A stretch of DNA of 49,642 nt from Chromatiaceae bacterium (lineage in GTDB: Bacteria > Pseudomonadota > Gammaproteobacteria > Chromatiales > Chromatiaceae): contig JALOTB010000034.1 in assembly GCA_025458165.1 (NCBI GenBank), positions 1 to 49,642 on the forward strand, given 5' to 3'. Positions 1 to 10,830 of this stretch are shown here, in pieces. The stretch's first letter is position 1; each line of letters opens with the position of its first letter. Under the pieces are notes generated by a model. The model searched no databases. It worked only from the letters and a program-made list of their open reading frames with translations, and was not told where the DNA came from. A program made the position numbers and the translations under genes.

Positions 1-296
1 ATGAAATGCGCCACGCCTCACGTCCAGGGGGGACCGAAAAGACCGGCCCTAACTGTCCGATTGTTCGACGCGAGACGTCGTTCTAAAAGAGCCGCACCCA
101 ACCGAGAAAGGCCACCTTTCCGCAAATGAGTACAAGTAAAAGCAAATGAATTCAGGGACTAATGAGATTGCGCCGACCGCCTATTCGACCTCGTAGCGAT
201 CGCAGCAGGGCCCATCGGCTCCAGCCAGCCTGACGACCGACCGAGCCAGGCGGCCCATCACAGCATGGCACTGTTCCCTTTTGCGTTCATTTGCGG
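1..296. other. Intergenic stretch at the left edge, no gene seen
   Basis: No convincing reading frame was found here. The only structure seen is recurrence of the word CATTTGCG: as its complement near 120-129 (CGCAAATGAG) and directly at 288-296, abutting the holA stop codon. The middle (about 120-165) is unusually A-rich for this GC-rich DNA. The window edge may cut off a neighbouring gene's regulatory region. Confidence 0.5.
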
Positions 297-297
297 C
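284..297 (+). repeat. Short dispersed word TGCGTTCATTTGCGG, copy 1
   Basis: The sequence TGCGTTCATTTGCGG next to the holA stop recurs near 15537-15551 upstream of the pnp terminator. Both copies lie in intergenic DNA in the same plus-strand orientation. Such GCAGATGAACGCA-like words are scattered in many proteobacterial genomes; membership in that class is inferred from similarity of the word only. Confidence 0.4.
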
Positions 298-1331
298 TAA
301 GTCTCTTCAACACAGGCACGCACCGGGCCGCCGGCGAGCTCGTCGGCGATCTCCTCCAGCGTGAGCCAGGGGTCACCGTGCCCGAGGCCCTTGATCTGGA
401 GGTCGGCCTCGGCGCAGCGGCGGACCAGACGGCGGAGCTGTGGGAGGCGTAGGCGCCGCAGGGCGGTCTGGACCAGGCCGCGCCGCGAGCTCCAGACGCG
501 GTGCTCCTCCAATGCCGCGGTCAGGGCGGCGCTCCCCTTGGCTGCCGCGAAGGCAGCGGACGCCAGCATGCGCGCCTCCTTCGCCAAAGCCCAGAGGACG
601 ATCGCCGGCGCCGTCCCTTCCGCCGCAAGCCCGGTGAGGACCCGGTGCACCCGGGCACGATCCCCGCCCAGGACGGCGTCGGGCAGCGCGTAGACGTCGA
701 AACGTGCGCTGTCGCCGATCGCGGCGAGCAGTCCGTCGCGGTCGAGGGGGCCCTCGCCGTAGAGCAGGGCGAGCTTGTCGACCTCCTGGGCGGCGGCGAG
801 CAGGTTTCCCTCCACCCGCTCGGCGAGCAAGGCCGCAACCTCGGGCCCAGGGATCAGCCCGTGACCGCGCAGGCGTTGCTCGACCCAGGCAACCAGCTCC
901 CCCCCGCTCACCTGCCGCACGACCAGGACCGCACCGGCCTGCTCGACCCGTTGGACCCAGTGCGCCGAGAGCTCCTTGTGCTCCAGCTCTGGGGCGAGGA
1001 TCAGGAGCAGGGTGTCCGGGGCCGGCCGATCGCAGTAAGCGCGTATCGCCTCGCCGCCCTCCTTGCCGAGACGGGGACCAGGGACCCGCAGCTCGATCAG
1101 GCGCCGGGCGGAAAACAGCGACAGGGTCTGGGCGGCGGCGGTGAGGCGCCCCCACTCGAAGCCCGACTCCACCTCCAGCACCTCGCGCTCGTCGTAGCCC
1201 CGGGCGCGGGCCGCGGCGCGCACCGCCTGGGCCGCCTCGCCGAGCTGCAGGGGCTCGGCCCCGCCGATCAGGTAGACGGGGACGAGCCCTCGACTGAGCT
1301 GGGCGGCGAGCTGGGCGACCTTGATGCGCAT
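297..1331 (-). CDS. holA: DNA polymerase III delta subunit HolA
   Basis: This 344-residue protein matches the delta subunit of the clamp-loader complex, which opens the beta sliding clamp during replication. The N-terminal half has the AAA+-like fold sequence typical of HolA (GLVPVYLIGGAEPLQLGEA near residues 15-33) without a working Walker A motif, as is normal for delta. The C-terminal part holds the helical collar (ARFDVYALPDAVLGGD, LQIKGLGHGDPW). The start chosen is the ATG at 1331 (MRIKVAQLAAQL), where the family usually begins; an upstream start adds 15 unrelated residues. Gene order leuS-lptE-holA is the classic gammaproteobacterial arrangement. The 168-base gap to lptE is unusually long and is filled by a dispersed repeat. 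Confidence 0.95.
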   Translation of the reverse strand: MRIKVAQLAAQLSRGLVPVYLIGGAEPLQLGEAAQAVRAAARARGYDEREVLEVESGFEWGRLTAAAQTLSLFSARRLIELRVPGPRLGKEGGEAIRAYCDRPAPDTLLLILAPELEHKELSAHWVQRVEQAGAVLVVRQVSGGELVAWVEQRLRGHGLIPGPEVAALLAERVEGNLLAAAQEVDKLALLYGEGPLDRDGLLAAIGDSARFDVYALPDAVLGGDRARVHRVLTGLAAEGTAPAIVLWALAKEARMLASAAFAAAKGSAALTAALEEHRVWSSRRGLVQTALRRLRLPQLRRLVRRCAEADLQIKGLGHGDPWLTLEEIADELAGGPVRACVEET

Positions 1332-1364
1332 GCCGGGGCCCTCGCTAGGTGCCAAACGCGCGCC

Positions 1365-1500
1365 GTTAACGTGCAAAACGCGCCCAGCGCGCTCGAAATC
1401 CCCCTCTCGCGCACGCGGGAGAGGGCCGAAGTAAGGGAACGATCACCGCGATACGAGACGGATTCTCATCGTTCGGGGCGGTGCGTATCGCCATGATCGT
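1365..1500 (-). repeat. Dispersed stem-loop element, copy A (after lptE)
   Basis: Read on the minus strand, this element begins ACGATCATGGCGATACGC and ends near GTTAAC. Its first 60 bases match 53 of 60 bases of the copy at 28022. A second conserved block (GATTTCGAGCGCGCT) and a terminal GTTAAC follow in both. The first 60 bases contain imperfect inverted arms (GATCATGGCGATACG with CGTATCGCGGTGATC) able to form a stem-loop. Its first base is the last base of the lptE stop codon (TGA). It fills the whole lptE-holA gap. Confidence 0.8.
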
Positions 1501-1991
1501 CAGAGCAACGTGGCCCGCAACCGCAGCAGGATGCGGTCGGCGGCGTCATCGACCAGGTCCTCGTAGATCAGGTCCGCCTCCTGCTGCTTGCCGAGGACCT
1601 CGACGTCCGGGTTCTCAAACGTGCGCACAAGGTCGAGCGACTGGGCCGCAAGCCGCTCGCTGCCGTCCGGGTTCGCGGCATCGAAGCGCACCCGCAGGTG
1701 CAGCTCCTGCGCGATGACCTTGCCGCCGCGGTCCACGGCCGCGACCCGTGTACTGCGCGACTCCCCGAGCACACGCACCAGGAGCCGGGCCTCGACCGCG
1801 TTGCGGGTCAGCGCGCCGGAGTTGAGCTCCAGGCGCCGCTCGAGCGCAGTCCGCACCGCCGATCCTTCGGCGGCCTGCACATAAATCGGGGCCAGGTCCG
1901 GTGGAATCTCGGCGGTGCCGCGGAGCTGAAAGCCGCAGCCGGCGAGCGTCGCCGCGAGCAGCAGCACGAGCCAGGGTGTCGGCGTAACCAT
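1500..1991 (-). CDS. lptE: LPS-assembly lipoprotein LptE
   Basis: LptE is the outer-membrane lipoprotein that plugs the LptD translocon and helps insert lipopolysaccharide into the outer leaflet. The 163-residue product has a lipoprotein signal peptide with lipobox L-A-G-C and the lipidated cysteine at residue 19, followed by GFQLRGTAEIP, the usual start of mature LptE (RlpB). The C-terminal segment (EADLIYEDLVDDAADRILLRL) matches the family's end helix. The gene starts 7 bases after the leuS stop, so it is translated from the leuS transcript. holA would normally abut it, but a repeat element intervenes. Confidence 0.93.
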   Translation of the reverse strand: MVTPTPWLVLLLAATLAGCGFQLRGTAEIPPDLAPIYVQAAEGSAVRTALERRLELNSGALTRNAVEARLLVRVLGESRSTRVAAVDRGGKVIAQELHLRVRFDAANPDGSERLAAQSLDLVRTFENPDVEVLGKQQEADLIYEDLVDDAADRILLRLRATLL

Positions 1992-1997
1992 GGCCGT

Positions 1998-4556
1998 CTA
2001 GCCGACCACCAGGTTGACCAGCTTGCCCGGCACGACGACGACCTTGCGCAGGGTCCCCTCCGCGAGGAAGCGCCGGACGTTCTCGTTGGCCATCGCCGCC
2101 TGCTCGATCGCCGCGCGCTCGGCGCCGGCCGACACCGAGATGCGCCCGCGGAGCTTGCCGTTGACCTGGACGACGTATTCAACCTCGTCCTGATGCAGGG
2201 CGGACTCGTCCACCCGCGGCCAGGGGGCCGCCAGGATGTCCTCTCCGTAGCCCAGCTCGCGCCAGAGGTGATGGGTAATGTGGGGCGCGATCGGGGCGAG
2301 CAGGCGCAGGACGAGCCCCAGCCCCTCGCGCAGGACGGTGAGCCCGGCCGGCGTGTCGTCGAGCCTATAGAGGGTGTTGACCATGGTCATGCCGCCCGAG
2401 ACTACCGTGTTGAGCTGCTGGCGCTCATAGTCGAACAGCACCTTCTTGAGCGCGGCGTGCAGCTCCCGCCGGGCGGCCCGCGCCGCATCGTCGAGCCCGC
2501 CCGGGGGCGGCGCCTTGGCCAGCGCCTCGGCCTTGTTGGTGGCCAGGGCCCAAAGCCGGCGCAGGAAACGCGAGGCCCCCTCGACGCCCTCGTCGTTCCA
2601 CTCCAAGGATTGATCGGGCGGGGCGGTGAACATGGTGTAGAGGCGCACCGTGTCCGCCCCGTAGCGGTCGATCAGTGCCTGGGGGTCGACCCCGTTGTTC
2701 TTCGACTTCGACATCTTCTCCACGCCGCCCGGCGAGACCGGCTCGCCGTCGGCGCTCAGCACGGCCGAGACCACCCGGCCCTTGTCGTCGCGGGCCACCG
2801 CGACGTCCGCCGGGTTGAACCAGGTGCGCCGGCCGTCGGCGTCCTCGCGGTAGTAGGTCTCGGCGACCACCATCCCCTGGGTGAGCAGGCGGGCGAAGGG
2901 CTCGTCGCAGTCGACCAGGCCCTCGTCGCGCATCAGCTTGTGGAAGAAGCGGGCATAGAGGAGATGGAGCACGGCGTGCTCGACGCCGCCGACGTACTGA
3001 TCGACCGGCAGCCAGTAGCGGGCGCGCTCGTCGAGCATCGCCGTGGCGCAGTCGGCCGAGCAGTAGCGCGCGTAGTACCAGGAGGACTCGACGAAGGTAT
3101 CGAAGGTGTCAGTCTCGCGGACCTCGCCGTTGCCGAGATCGGAGAAGGCCGGCAGGCGCTTCAGCGGCGAGCCCGAGCCGTCGACGACCAGGTCCTCCGG
3201 CAGCCGTACGGGGAGATCGGTCTCCGGTCGGATGGCGCCGTCCGCGGTCCTGACGACAGGGATCGGGCAGCCCCAGTAGCGCTGGCGCGAGACGCCCCAG
3301 TCGCGCAGCCGGAAATTGACCCGCTTGCCGCCGAGTCCCCGCTCGGCGAGCCAGGCGGCGATCGCCTCGAAGGCCTGGGCGCTGGTCAGGCCCTCGAAGG
3401 GGCTGGAATTGTACAGGACACCCGGCTCGACATAGGCCCCTTGGTCGATCCCGCAGGGCGATCCGTCGACCGAGTAGATCACCTGGCGCTTGGGGATGGC
3501 GTAGCGCTCGGCAAACTCCCAGTCGCGCTGGTCGTGGGCGGGGACCGCCATCACCGCCCCGGTGCCGTAGCCCATGAGCACGAAGTTGGCGGCGTAGATG
3601 GGCACGGGCTCGCCGGTGATCGGGTGGACGGCATGGATGCCAAGTGGCTGGCCCTTCTTCTCCATGGTCTCGATCTCGGCCTCCGAGACCCCGCCCTGGC
3701 GGCACTCCTCGATGAAGGCGGCAAGCGCCGGGTCGGTCTCGGCGGCGCGGCGCGCCAGGGGATGCTCGGCGGCGACAGCGACATAGGTCACGCCCATGAC
3801 GGTGTCTGGGCGGGTGGTGTAGATGCCGAGCCGCTCGTCCGAGCCCGCGATGCCAAACGCCATGTACACGCCCTCGGAGCGGCCGATCCAGTTGCGCTGC
3901 ATAGTGCGCACCTGCTCGGGCCAGCCGTCGAGGCCGTCGAGTGCGTCGAGCAGCTCCTGGGCGTAATCGGTGATGCGGATGAACCACTGCTCGATCTCGC
4001 GCTTCTCGACCGGTGCGCCCGAGCGCCAGCCGCGCCCGTCGATCACCTGCTCGTTGGCGAGCACCGTCTGGTCGACCGGGTCCCAGTTCACCGTCGCCTT
4101 GGCGCGGTAGGCGAGGCCCCGATCCATCAGCCGGGTAAACAGCCACTGCTCCCAGCGGTAGTAGTCGGGGTCGCAGGTCGCGAGCTCGCGGCCCCAGTCG
4201 TAGCCGAAGCCGAGGCGCTGGAGCTGGCCCTTCATGTAGGCGATGTTCGAGCGCGTCCACTGCGAGGGCGGGATGCCCTGCTTGATCGCCGCGTTCTCCG
4301 CCGGCAGGCCGAAGGCGTCCCAACCCATGGGCTGGAGGACGTTCTTGCCGAGCATCCGCTGATAGCGGGCGATGACGTCGCCGATGGTGTAGTTGCGCAC
4401 GTGCCCCATGTGCAGCCGTCCCGAGGGGTAGGGGAACATGGACAGGCAGTAGAACTTCTCCCGGCTCGGGTCCTCGACGGCGCGGAAGCTCTGGTTGGTC
4501 TCCCACCAGGTCTGGGCCTCGGTCTCGATCTGGCTGGGGTCGTAGTCGCGTGACAT
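1998..4556 (-). CDS. leuS: Leucyl-tRNA synthetase
   Basis: This class I aminoacyl-tRNA synthetase charges tRNA-Leu with leucine in the cytoplasm. The product is 852 residues (E. coli LeuS is 860). The ATP-binding HIGH motif appears as HMGH at residues 49-52, and the KMSKS signature is intact near residue 613. The CP1 editing domain ([20 protein letters not shown]) is present, so proofreading of mischarged tRNA is expected. The ATG at 4556 gives [11 protein letters not shown], the usual N-terminus; the longer open frame upstream is rejected. It is the first gene of leuS-lptE-holA and is divergent from the zinc-ribbon gene at 4712 across a 155-base gap that should hold both promoters. Confidence 0.98.
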   Translation of the reverse strand: MSRDYDPSQIETEAQTWWETNQSFRAVEDPSREKFYCLSMFPYPSGRLHMGHVRNYTIGDVIARYQRMLGKNVLQPMGWDAFGLPAENAAIKQGIPPSQWTRSNIAYMKGQLQRLGFGYDWGRELATCDPDYYRWEQWLFTRLMDRGLAYRAKATVNWDPVDQTVLANEQVIDGRGWRSGAPVEKREIEQWFIRITDYAQELLDALDGLDGWPEQVRTMQRNWIGRSEGVYMAFGIAGSDERLGIYTTRPDTVMGVTYVAVAAEHPLARRAAETDPALAAFIEECRQGGVSEAEIETMEKKGQPLGIHAVHPITGEPVPIYAANFVLMGYGTGAVMAVPAHDQRDWEFAERYAIPKRQVIYSVDGSPCGIDQGAYVEPGVLYNSSPFEGLTSAQAFEAIAAWLAERGLGGKRVNFRLRDWGVSRQRYWGCPIPVVRTADGAIRPETDLPVRLPEDLVVDGSGSPLKRLPAFSDLGNGEVRETDTFDTFVESSWYYARYCSADCATAMLDERARYWLPVDQYVGGVEHAVLHLLYARFFHKLMRDEGLVDCDEPFARLLTQGMVVAETYYREDADGRRTWFNPADVAVARDDKGRVVSAVLSADGEPVSPGGVEKMSKSKNNGVDPQALIDRYGADTVRLYTMFTAPPDQSLEWNDEGVEGASRFLRRLWALATNKAEALAKAPPPGGLDDAARAARRELHAALKKVLFDYERQQLNTVVSGGMTMVNTLYRLDDTPAGLTVLREGLGLVLRLLAPIAPHITHHLWRELGYGEDILAAPWPRVDESALHQDEVEYVVQVNGKLRGRISVSAGAERAAIEQAAMANENVRRFLAEGTLRKVVVVPGKLVNLVVG

Positions 4557-4711
4557 CGGTTCTGGCGTGGGTCGGCGTAAGTGGGGTGCAGAATACCCCA
4601 GCGGGTCCTGGTCAGGGAGGGTCACTTGGCGGCCGTCGCCCCAGCATCCCGGTTGCCATTTCGCCCCGATGCGACACACTTGCCTGAGACACCCCAGACG
4701 ACGGAGGACCC

Positions 4712-5251
4712 ATGGCCGAGAACGACAAGCGGGAGCGCGAGGATCGCCTGGTTGATGCCTACGAGCGCATGCTCGGACGCACCCAGGAGCAGATCGAGCG
4801 GGCCCAGAATGACACCGTCCCAGCCCTCCGCGAGCTGCTCGACCGCGTCAAGGAGAACATGGTCGAGCTCGGCGAGCTGACCCGCGAGGAGGCGACCAAG
4901 GTGGCCGCCTACGTCGAGCGCGACATCCAGGACGCCGCCACCTACATCGCCGAGACCGGCGAGGACCTGCGCAAATGGTGGCGCTTCGACCTGGAGCTGA
5001 TCGAGCAGCGCCTGCTCGACGCCTTCAGCCGGGTGGCGGACCAGACTAGCCTGCAGCTCAGTACCTGGGCCGAGCGCGCGCGCCGGGCGGGCCTCTACGA
5101 GGCGGGTGAGGTGGCCGCCCCGGGCACCCTGGTCTGTAACGCCTGCGGGAGCGCGCTGGCGATGCCGCGTACCGCGCGCATCCCGGCCTGTGCCCAGTGC
5201 GGCGGCACCAGCTTCCGGCGCGCCCCGGAAGACGCCGAGGCCCAGCCCTAG
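4712..5251 (+). CDS. Zinc ribbon-containing protein (DUF1451/YbeL-like)
   Basis: The 179-residue protein has a long charged helical region (about residues 1-125) followed by a four-cysteine zinc ribbon (C142, C145, C160, C163, as CNAC...CAQC). This layout matches the DUF1451 family represented by E. coli YbeL, which lies next to leuS-lptE-holA in enterobacteria too. The biochemical role of the family is not established. The Met at 4712 ([11 protein letters not shown]) follows a GGAGG-like site (ACGGAGGACCC). A weak promoter (TTGCCA, then CACACT 16 bases later, near 4651-4678) can be seen upstream. It is divergent from leuS. Confidence 0.85.
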   Translation: MAENDKREREDRLVDAYERMLGRTQEQIERAQNDTVPALRELLDRVKENMVELGELTREEATKVAAYVERDIQDAATYIAETGEDLRKWWRFDLELIEQRLLDAFSRVADQTSLQLSTWAERARRAGLYEAGEVAAPGTLVCNACGSALAMPRTARIPACAQCGGTSFRRAPEDAEAQP

Positions 5252-5277
5252 CCGCCCGCCGCAGCAACCGGCGGCGG

Positions 5278-5307
5278 TTGGCAACGCCGAATCGGGGCGG
5301 GTATAGT
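5278..5307 (+). promoter_or_regulatory. Sigma-70-type promoter for the gcv operon
   Basis: A TTGGCA -35 hexamer at 5278-5283 and a TATAGT -10 hexamer at 5302-5307 are separated by 18 bases, about 70 bases upstream of the gcvT start. Both boxes are one or two changes from consensus in otherwise very GC-rich DNA. No glycine riboswitch motif was recognised in the 127-base leader. Confidence 0.6.
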
Positions 5308-5378
5308 CCCCGCCCGGTCCGCCACCTGCCGGGCGGCTCGCCGCGGTCAGCAACCCAGCGCTAGAGCGGGAGGTCGGG

Positions 5379-6473
<1,095 letters not shown>

Positions 6474-6545
6474 CCGCGTCCCGGCCAAGTTGAGAAACGA
6501 CCGCCAAGACCTAATCGTTCAATCCCGAAACCGAGGGAGGAGCCC

Positions 6546-6935
6546 ATGAGCCAGGTGCCCGACGATCTCCGCTACAGCAAAGACCACGAGTGGGTGCGCG
6601 ACAACGGCGACGGGACCGTTACCGTCGGCATCACCGACCACGCCCAAGCCGCCCTCGGCGACCTGGTCTTCGTCGAGGTCCCCGAGACCGGCCGGCAAAT
6701 CGCCGCGGGCGATGCCTGCGCCGTGGTCGAGTCGGTCAAGGCCGCCTCCGACGTCTACAGCCCGCTCGCCGGTGAGGTCACCGCCATCAACGAGGCCCTG
6801 GGCGACGCCCCGGAGAGCATCAACGACGACCCCTACGGCGAGGGCTGGATCTACCAGATGCGCCCGAGCGACCCCGGCGCCGTCGCGGCCCTGATGGACG
6901 CGGCGGCCTACCGCGCCCTGATCGAGAGCGAATAA
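6546..6935 (+). CDS. gcvH: Glycine cleavage system H protein
   Basis: GcvH is the small lipoylated shuttle protein that carries the aminomethyl intermediate between the P, T and L proteins. The 129-residue product has the lipoylation site at K65 within [17 protein letters not shown], and the N-terminal YSKDHEWV typical of GcvH. AGGGAGGAGCCC just before the ATG is a strong ribosome-binding site. It lies 72 bases after gcvT in the same operon and precedes the P-protein subunit genes. No L protein (lpd) is in the window, so one is presumably shared from a 2-oxoacid dehydrogenase elsewhere. Confidence 0.97.
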   Translation: MSQVPDDLRYSKDHEWVRDNGDGTVTVGITDHAQAALGDLVFVEVPETGRQIAAGDACAVVESVKAASDVYSPLAGEVTAINEALGDAPESINDDPYGEGWIYQMRPSDPGAVAALMDAAAYRALIESE

Positions 6936-6953
6936 GGCGCAAGCACGCCCCCC

Positions 6954-8351
6954 ATGCCCTTCATTCCCCACACCGACGAGGACCGGGCTGCGATGCTCGC
7001 GGCCATCGGCGTCTCGCGCATCGAGGACCTATTCGACGAGATCCCCGCGGCGCTGCGCGCGGGGGAGCTCGCCGCCATCCCGCCGGCCCTGACCGAGATG
7101 GAGATCGCCCGCCTGATGCAGGCCCGTGCGCGCGAGGACGGGCAGCCGCTCGGCTTCATCGGCGCCGGCGCCTACGAGCACCACATCCCCGCCGCGGTCT
7201 GGCAGCTCACCACGCGCGGTGAGTTCTACAGCGCCTACACCCCCTATCAGGCCGAGGCGAGCCAGGGCACCTTGCAGGTGCTCTACGAGTTTCAGTCGAT
7301 GATGACGGCGCTGACCGCGCTCGACGTCTCCAACGCCTCGCTCTACGACGGGGCCTCGGCGCTGGCCGAGGCGGTGCTGATGGCGGTGCGCGCGAACCGC
7401 AAGAGCCACTCGCACCGCGTGTTGGTGCCGCGCGCCCTGCACCCGAGCTACCGCCGCGCGGTGCACAGCATCGTGCACCAGCAGGGGATCGAGCTGGTCG
7501 AGGTCCCCTACGACCGCAGGGGTGGGCATACGGCCCTCGCCGGGCTGGCCGACTTCGCCGGCCAGGACCTCGCCGCTCTGGTGATCCCCCAGCCCAACTT
7601 CTTCGGCGTGCTCGAGGAGGTCGATGCCCTGACCGACTGGGCCCACGCCCAGGGGGCACTGGTGATCGGCGTCGTCAACCCCGTCGCGCTGGCGATTCTC
7701 AAGCCCCCGGGCGAGTGGGGGGCGACCGGCGCCGACATCGCCTGCGGCGAGGCCCAGCCGCTCGGGATCCCGCTCGCCTCCGGCGGGCCCTATCTCGGAT
7801 TCCTGTGCTGCCGGGAGTCGCTGGTCCGCCAGCTCCCCGGGCGCATCGCCGGCCGCACGCTCGACCGCGACGGCAAGCCCGGCTTCACCCTGACCTTGCA
7901 GGCGCGCGAGCAGCACATCCGCCGCTCCAAGGCGACCTCCAACATCTGCACCAACCAGGGGCTCCTGGTCACCGCGGCGACCATCCATATGGCGCTGCTG
8001 GGATCGGAGGGGCTGGAGCGGGTCGCCGCCGCCTGCCATGCGAACACACTGCGGCTCACCGAGCTGTTGACCGGCGCGCCGGGGGTCAGGCCGCTCTTCG
8101 ACCGCCCGGTGTTTCACGAGCAGGCTCTGCGCCTGCCCGCCCCGGCGGCCGACGTGCTGCGCTCGCTCGCCGCGCACAACGTCTTGGGCGGCTTCGACCT
8201 CGGCCTCGACTACCCGGAGCTCGACCCCGCGGTCCTCGTCTGCGCCACCGAGATGCGGAGCGAAGAGGACATGCTGGCCTATCAGGCCAAGCTCGCCCGC
8301 ATCATCGCCACCCGCACCCAGGCCCCCTGCCCGGTAAAGCCTAAGTTCTAA
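6954..8351 (+). CDS. gcvPA: Glycine dehydrogenase (decarboxylating) subunit 1, GcvPA
   Basis: This is the N-terminal half (alpha-type subunit) of the two-subunit glycine decarboxylase, which with GcvPB forms the PLP-dependent P protein that decarboxylates glycine. The 465-residue length is normal. [20 protein letters not shown] and the [17 protein letters not shown] segment are family signatures. The heterodimeric form differs from the single-chain GcvP of E. coli. The start is 18 bases after the gcvH stop and the ribosome-binding site is weak, suggesting translational coupling. Its partner gene gcvPB is separated from it by an intervening tpx gene. Confidence 0.96.
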   Translation: MPFIPHTDEDRAAMLAAIGVSRIEDLFDEIPAALRAGELAAIPPALTEMEIARLMQARAREDGQPLGFIGAGAYEHHIPAAVWQLTTRGEFYSAYTPYQAEASQGTLQVLYEFQSMMTALTALDVSNASLYDGASALAEAVLMAVRANRKSHSHRVLVPRALHPSYRRAVHSIVHQQGIELVEVPYDRRGGHTALAGLADFAGQDLAALVIPQPNFFGVLEEVDALTDWAHAQGALVIGVVNPVALAILKPPGEWGATGADIACGEAQPLGIPLASGGPYLGFLCCRESLVRQLPGRIAGRTLDRDGKPGFTLTLQAREQHIRRSKATSNICTNQGLLVTAATIHMALLGSEGLERVAAACHANTLRLTELLTGAPGVRPLFDRPVFHEQALRLPAPAADVLRSLAAHNVLGGFDLGLDYPELDPAVLVCATEMRSEEDMLAYQAKLARIIATRTQAPCPVKPKF

Positions 8352-8380
8352 TCAACCCGATCCACTTGAGGAGAGCCCCC

Positions 8381-8881
8381 ATGGCCAAGATCACCCTGCA
8401 CGGCAACCCATTCGAGACCAACGGCGAGCTGCCCGCGGTGGGCAGCACCGCCCCCGACTTCGTGCTGGTCGACAAGGACCTGAACAACGTGAGCCTGGCG
8501 ACCTACGCCGGCAAGAAGAAGCTCTTGAACATCGTCCCCAGCCTCGACACCCCGGTCTGCGCGACCTCGACCAAGAAGTTCAACGAGGCGATGGCCGGCA
8601 AGCCCGATGCCGTGGCCCTGGTCGTCTCGGCCGATCTGCCCTTCGCCTCGGGGCGCTTCTGCAGCGCCGAGGGGATCAACAATGTGTTGACCCTCTCGAT
8701 GATGCGCTCGCGCAACTTCGGCAAGGATTACGGGGTGCTGATCAACGACGGCCCGCTCGCCGGCATCACCGCCCGCGCCGTCGTGGTCCTGGATCAGGAC
8801 AACCAGGTCGTCTACACCCAGCTCGTCCCCGAGATCGCCCAGGAGCCCGACTACGACGCGGCCCTGGCGGCGCTCGGCTGA
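8381..8881 (+). CDS. tpx: Thiol peroxidase (Tpx-type peroxiredoxin)
   Basis: Tpx reduces hydrogen peroxide and organic peroxides with thioredoxin as electron donor, usually in the cytoplasm or periplasm; no signal peptide is seen here. The 166-residue product has the peroxidatic cysteine at C60 (PSLDTPVC, preceded by conserved P53, T57) and the resolving cysteine at C94 ([10 protein letters not shown]), matching C61 and C95 of E. coli Tpx. The ATG at 8381 is chosen because GAGGAGAG lies 7 bases before it; a TTG 15 bases earlier would overlap that site. It sits between gcvPA and gcvPB in the same direction, an unusual place for this gene. Confidence 0.96.
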   Translation: MAKITLHGNPFETNGELPAVGSTAPDFVLVDKDLNNVSLATYAGKKKLLNIVPSLDTPVCATSTKKFNEAMAGKPDAVALVVSADLPFASGRFCSAEGINNVLTLSMMRSRNFGKDYGVLINDGPLAGITARAVVVLDQDNQVVYTQLVPEIAQEPDYDAALAALG

Positions 8882-8967
8882 GGCGTCCGGGGCAGGCCAC
8901 CCTGCCCCTTTCGATCGAGGACCCGGCCGCGGGCCAACCCCCGCCCGCGGTCTCTGAGGCCCACCCT

Positions 8968-10428
8968 ATGCTGATCCACGAGCAGTCCCGACCCGGTCGC
9001 TACGCCACTGCCCAGGCCCCCGCGGGCCACGCAGACGTCTCCGACCTGCCCGAGCACCTGAGACGCAAGCAGCGCGCCGCCCTGCCGGAGGTCTCCGAGC
9101 TCCAGGCCGTGCGTCACTACACGCGCCTCTCGCAGCAGAACTTCTCGATCGACACCCATTTCTACCCGCTGGGCTCCTGCACCATGAAGTACAACCCCAG
9201 GGGGTGCAACAGCCTCGCCATGCTGCCGGGGTTCCTGGCGCGGCACCCGCTCGCCCCGGACAGCCACAGCCAGGGGGTGCTGGCCTGCCTGTTCGAGCTG
9301 CAGGAGATCCTGAAAGAGGTCACCGGGATGCACGCCGTCTCGCTCGCCCCCGCCGCCGGTGCCCAGGGCGAGCTCGCGGGGGTGGCGATGATCCGCGCCT
9401 ATCACCTCGCCCGCGGCGATACGGCGCGGACCGAGATCCTGGTGCCCGATGCCGCCCACGGCACCAACCCGGCCTCGGCGGCGATGGCGGGGTTCACCGT
9501 TCGGGAGATCCCGACCGGCCCCGAAGGCGATCTCGACCTCGCCGCGCTGCATGCCGCCCTCGGCCCCCAGACCGCCGGGATCATGCTCACCAACCCGAGC
9601 ACGCTCGGGGTCTTCGAACGCGGCATCGGGCAGATCGCCGCCGCGATGCACGAGGCCGGCGGGCTGCTCTACTACGACGGGGCCAACCTCAACGCCATCC
9701 TCGGCCAGGTCCGGCCTGGCGACATGGGCTTCGACGTCATCCACATGAACCTGCACAAGACCTTCTCCACCCCGCACGGGGGCGGCGGTCCGGGGGCCGG
9801 TCCGGTGGGGGTGTCGGAGCGGCTGGAGCCCTATCTCCCTGTCCCCATGGTCGCCCGCGACGGGGCCGACTACACCTGGCTCACCGAGCGCGAGCGCCCG
9901 CAGAGCATCGGCCGCCTGAGCGCCTTCGCCGGAAACGTCGGCATTCTGCTCCGCGCCTATGTCTACGCCCGGATGCTCGGGGCGAGCGGGATGAAGCGGG
10001 TCGCCGAGTATGCGACCCTGAACGCCAACTACCTGCTCAAGCGGCTCGCCGAGGCCGGCTTCGAGCCCGCCTACCCCGAGCGCCGCGCGAGCCACGAGTT
10101 CGTGCTGACGCTGCGGCGCGAGGCCAAGGAGCTCGGCGTCAACGCCATGGACTATGCGAAACGGCTGCTCGACTACGGCTTCCACGCCCCGACCACCTAC
10201 TTCCCGCTGCTGGTCCCGGAATGCCTGCTGATCGAGCCCACCGAGAGCGAGACCAAGGAGGCGCTCGACGCCTTCGTCGCCGCGCTCGCCGCCATCCGGC
10301 ACGAGGCGCGCGACACGCCTGAGCTGCTGCACGAGGCCCCGCATACCATGCCGGTGCGCCGGCTCGACGACGTGCGCGCGGCGCGTCAGCTCGACGTCGC
10401 CTATCGGCCCCAGGCCGGGCATGGCTAA
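8968..10428 (+). CDS. gcvPB: Glycine dehydrogenase (decarboxylating) subunit 2, GcvPB
   Basis: GcvPB is the PLP-carrying subunit of heterodimeric glycine decarboxylase. The 486-residue protein has the PLP lysine at K264 in [18 protein letters not shown], a hallmark of the P protein, and the N-terminal [14 protein letters not shown] motif. Together with GcvPA, GcvT and GcvH it would degrade glycine to CO2, NH3 and methylene-THF; in purple bacteria this also relieves glycine made by photorespiration-like reactions (inference). An 86-base gap separates it from tpx. Its last bases overlap the dgkA start by 8. Confidence 0.97.
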   Translation: MLIHEQSRPGRYATAQAPAGHADVSDLPEHLRRKQRAALPEVSELQAVRHYTRLSQQNFSIDTHFYPLGSCTMKYNPRGCNSLAMLPGFLARHPLAPDSHSQGVLACLFELQEILKEVTGMHAVSLAPAAGAQGELAGVAMIRAYHLARGDTARTEILVPDAAHGTNPASAAMAGFTVREIPTGPEGDLDLAALHAALGPQTAGIMLTNPSTLGVFERGIGQIAAAMHEAGGLLYYDGANLNAILGQVRPGDMGFDVIHMNLHKTFSTPHGGGGPGAGPVGVSERLEPYLPVPMVARDGADYTWLTERERPQSIGRLSAFAGNVGILLRAYVYARMLGASGMKRVAEYATLNANYLLKRLAEAGFEPAYPERRASHEFVLTLRREAKELGVNAMDYAKRLLDYGFHAPTTYFPLLVPECLLIEPTESETKEALDAFVAALAAIRHEARDTPELLHEAPHTMPVRRLDDVRAARQLDVAYRPQAGHG

Positions 10429-10792
10429 CCACAACGTCAAGGGCTGGCGGCGAGTCGTCAATGCCTTCGGGTTTTCGATGCAGGGGTTGAGGGCCTGCTT
10501 CCAGTTCGAGGAGGCCTTCCGCCAGGAGGTCCTGCTGCTGATCCCGCTCCTGCCGCTCGGCCTCTGGCTGGGGCAGACGCCGGTGGAGCGGGCGCTCCTG
10601 GTCGGCAGCCTGCTGATCGTCCCGATCGTCGAGCTGCTCAACTCCGCCATCGAGGCCAACGTCGACCGCGTCGGCTTCGAGCGCCACGAGCTCTCCGCCC
10701 GCGCCAAGGACATCGCCTCGGCGGCGGTGTTCCTCAGCATCGTGCTCGCGGTGGTCACCTGGGCGCTCATCCTGCTGCCGCGCTGGCTCTGA
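10421..10792 (+). CDS. dgkA: Diacylglycerol kinase DgkA
   Basis: DgkA phosphorylates diacylglycerol to phosphatidic acid in the inner membrane, recycling the lipid by-product of osmoregulated glucan synthesis. The 123-residue protein has an N-terminal amphipathic segment and three hydrophobic helices (about residues 37-52, 57-76 and 96-118). The catalytic motif [13 protein letters not shown] (residues 71-83) retains the glutamates corresponding to E69 and E76 of E. coli. The ATG lies inside the last codons of gcvPB, so translation is probably coupled. Its functional link to glycine cleavage is not obvious. Confidence 0.95.
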   Translation: MANHNVKGWRRVVNAFGFSMQGLRACFQFEEAFRQEVLLLIPLLPLGLWLGQTPVERALLVGSLLIVPIVELLNSAIEANVDRVGFERHELSARAKDIASAAVFLSIVLAVVTWALILLPRWL

Positions 10793-10830
10793 CTTGGCGG
10801 CCTCACCCTGATCCACGCGAGGACCCCTCC

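Noticed and set aside
1698..4553. 951-residue open frame on the plus strand, antisense to leuS
   Set aside because: It is a long antisense frame typical of GC-rich coding DNA; the minus strand encodes a complete LeuS with intact motifs, and the antisense protein is Leu/Arg/Gly-rich with no recognisable domain.
5252..5378. Possible glycine riboswitch upstream of gcvT
   Set aside because: The short leader has a promoter-like pair but I saw no conserved glycine-aptamer core, and its length (about 70 bases after the -10 box) leaves little room for one. A covariance-model search would settle this.
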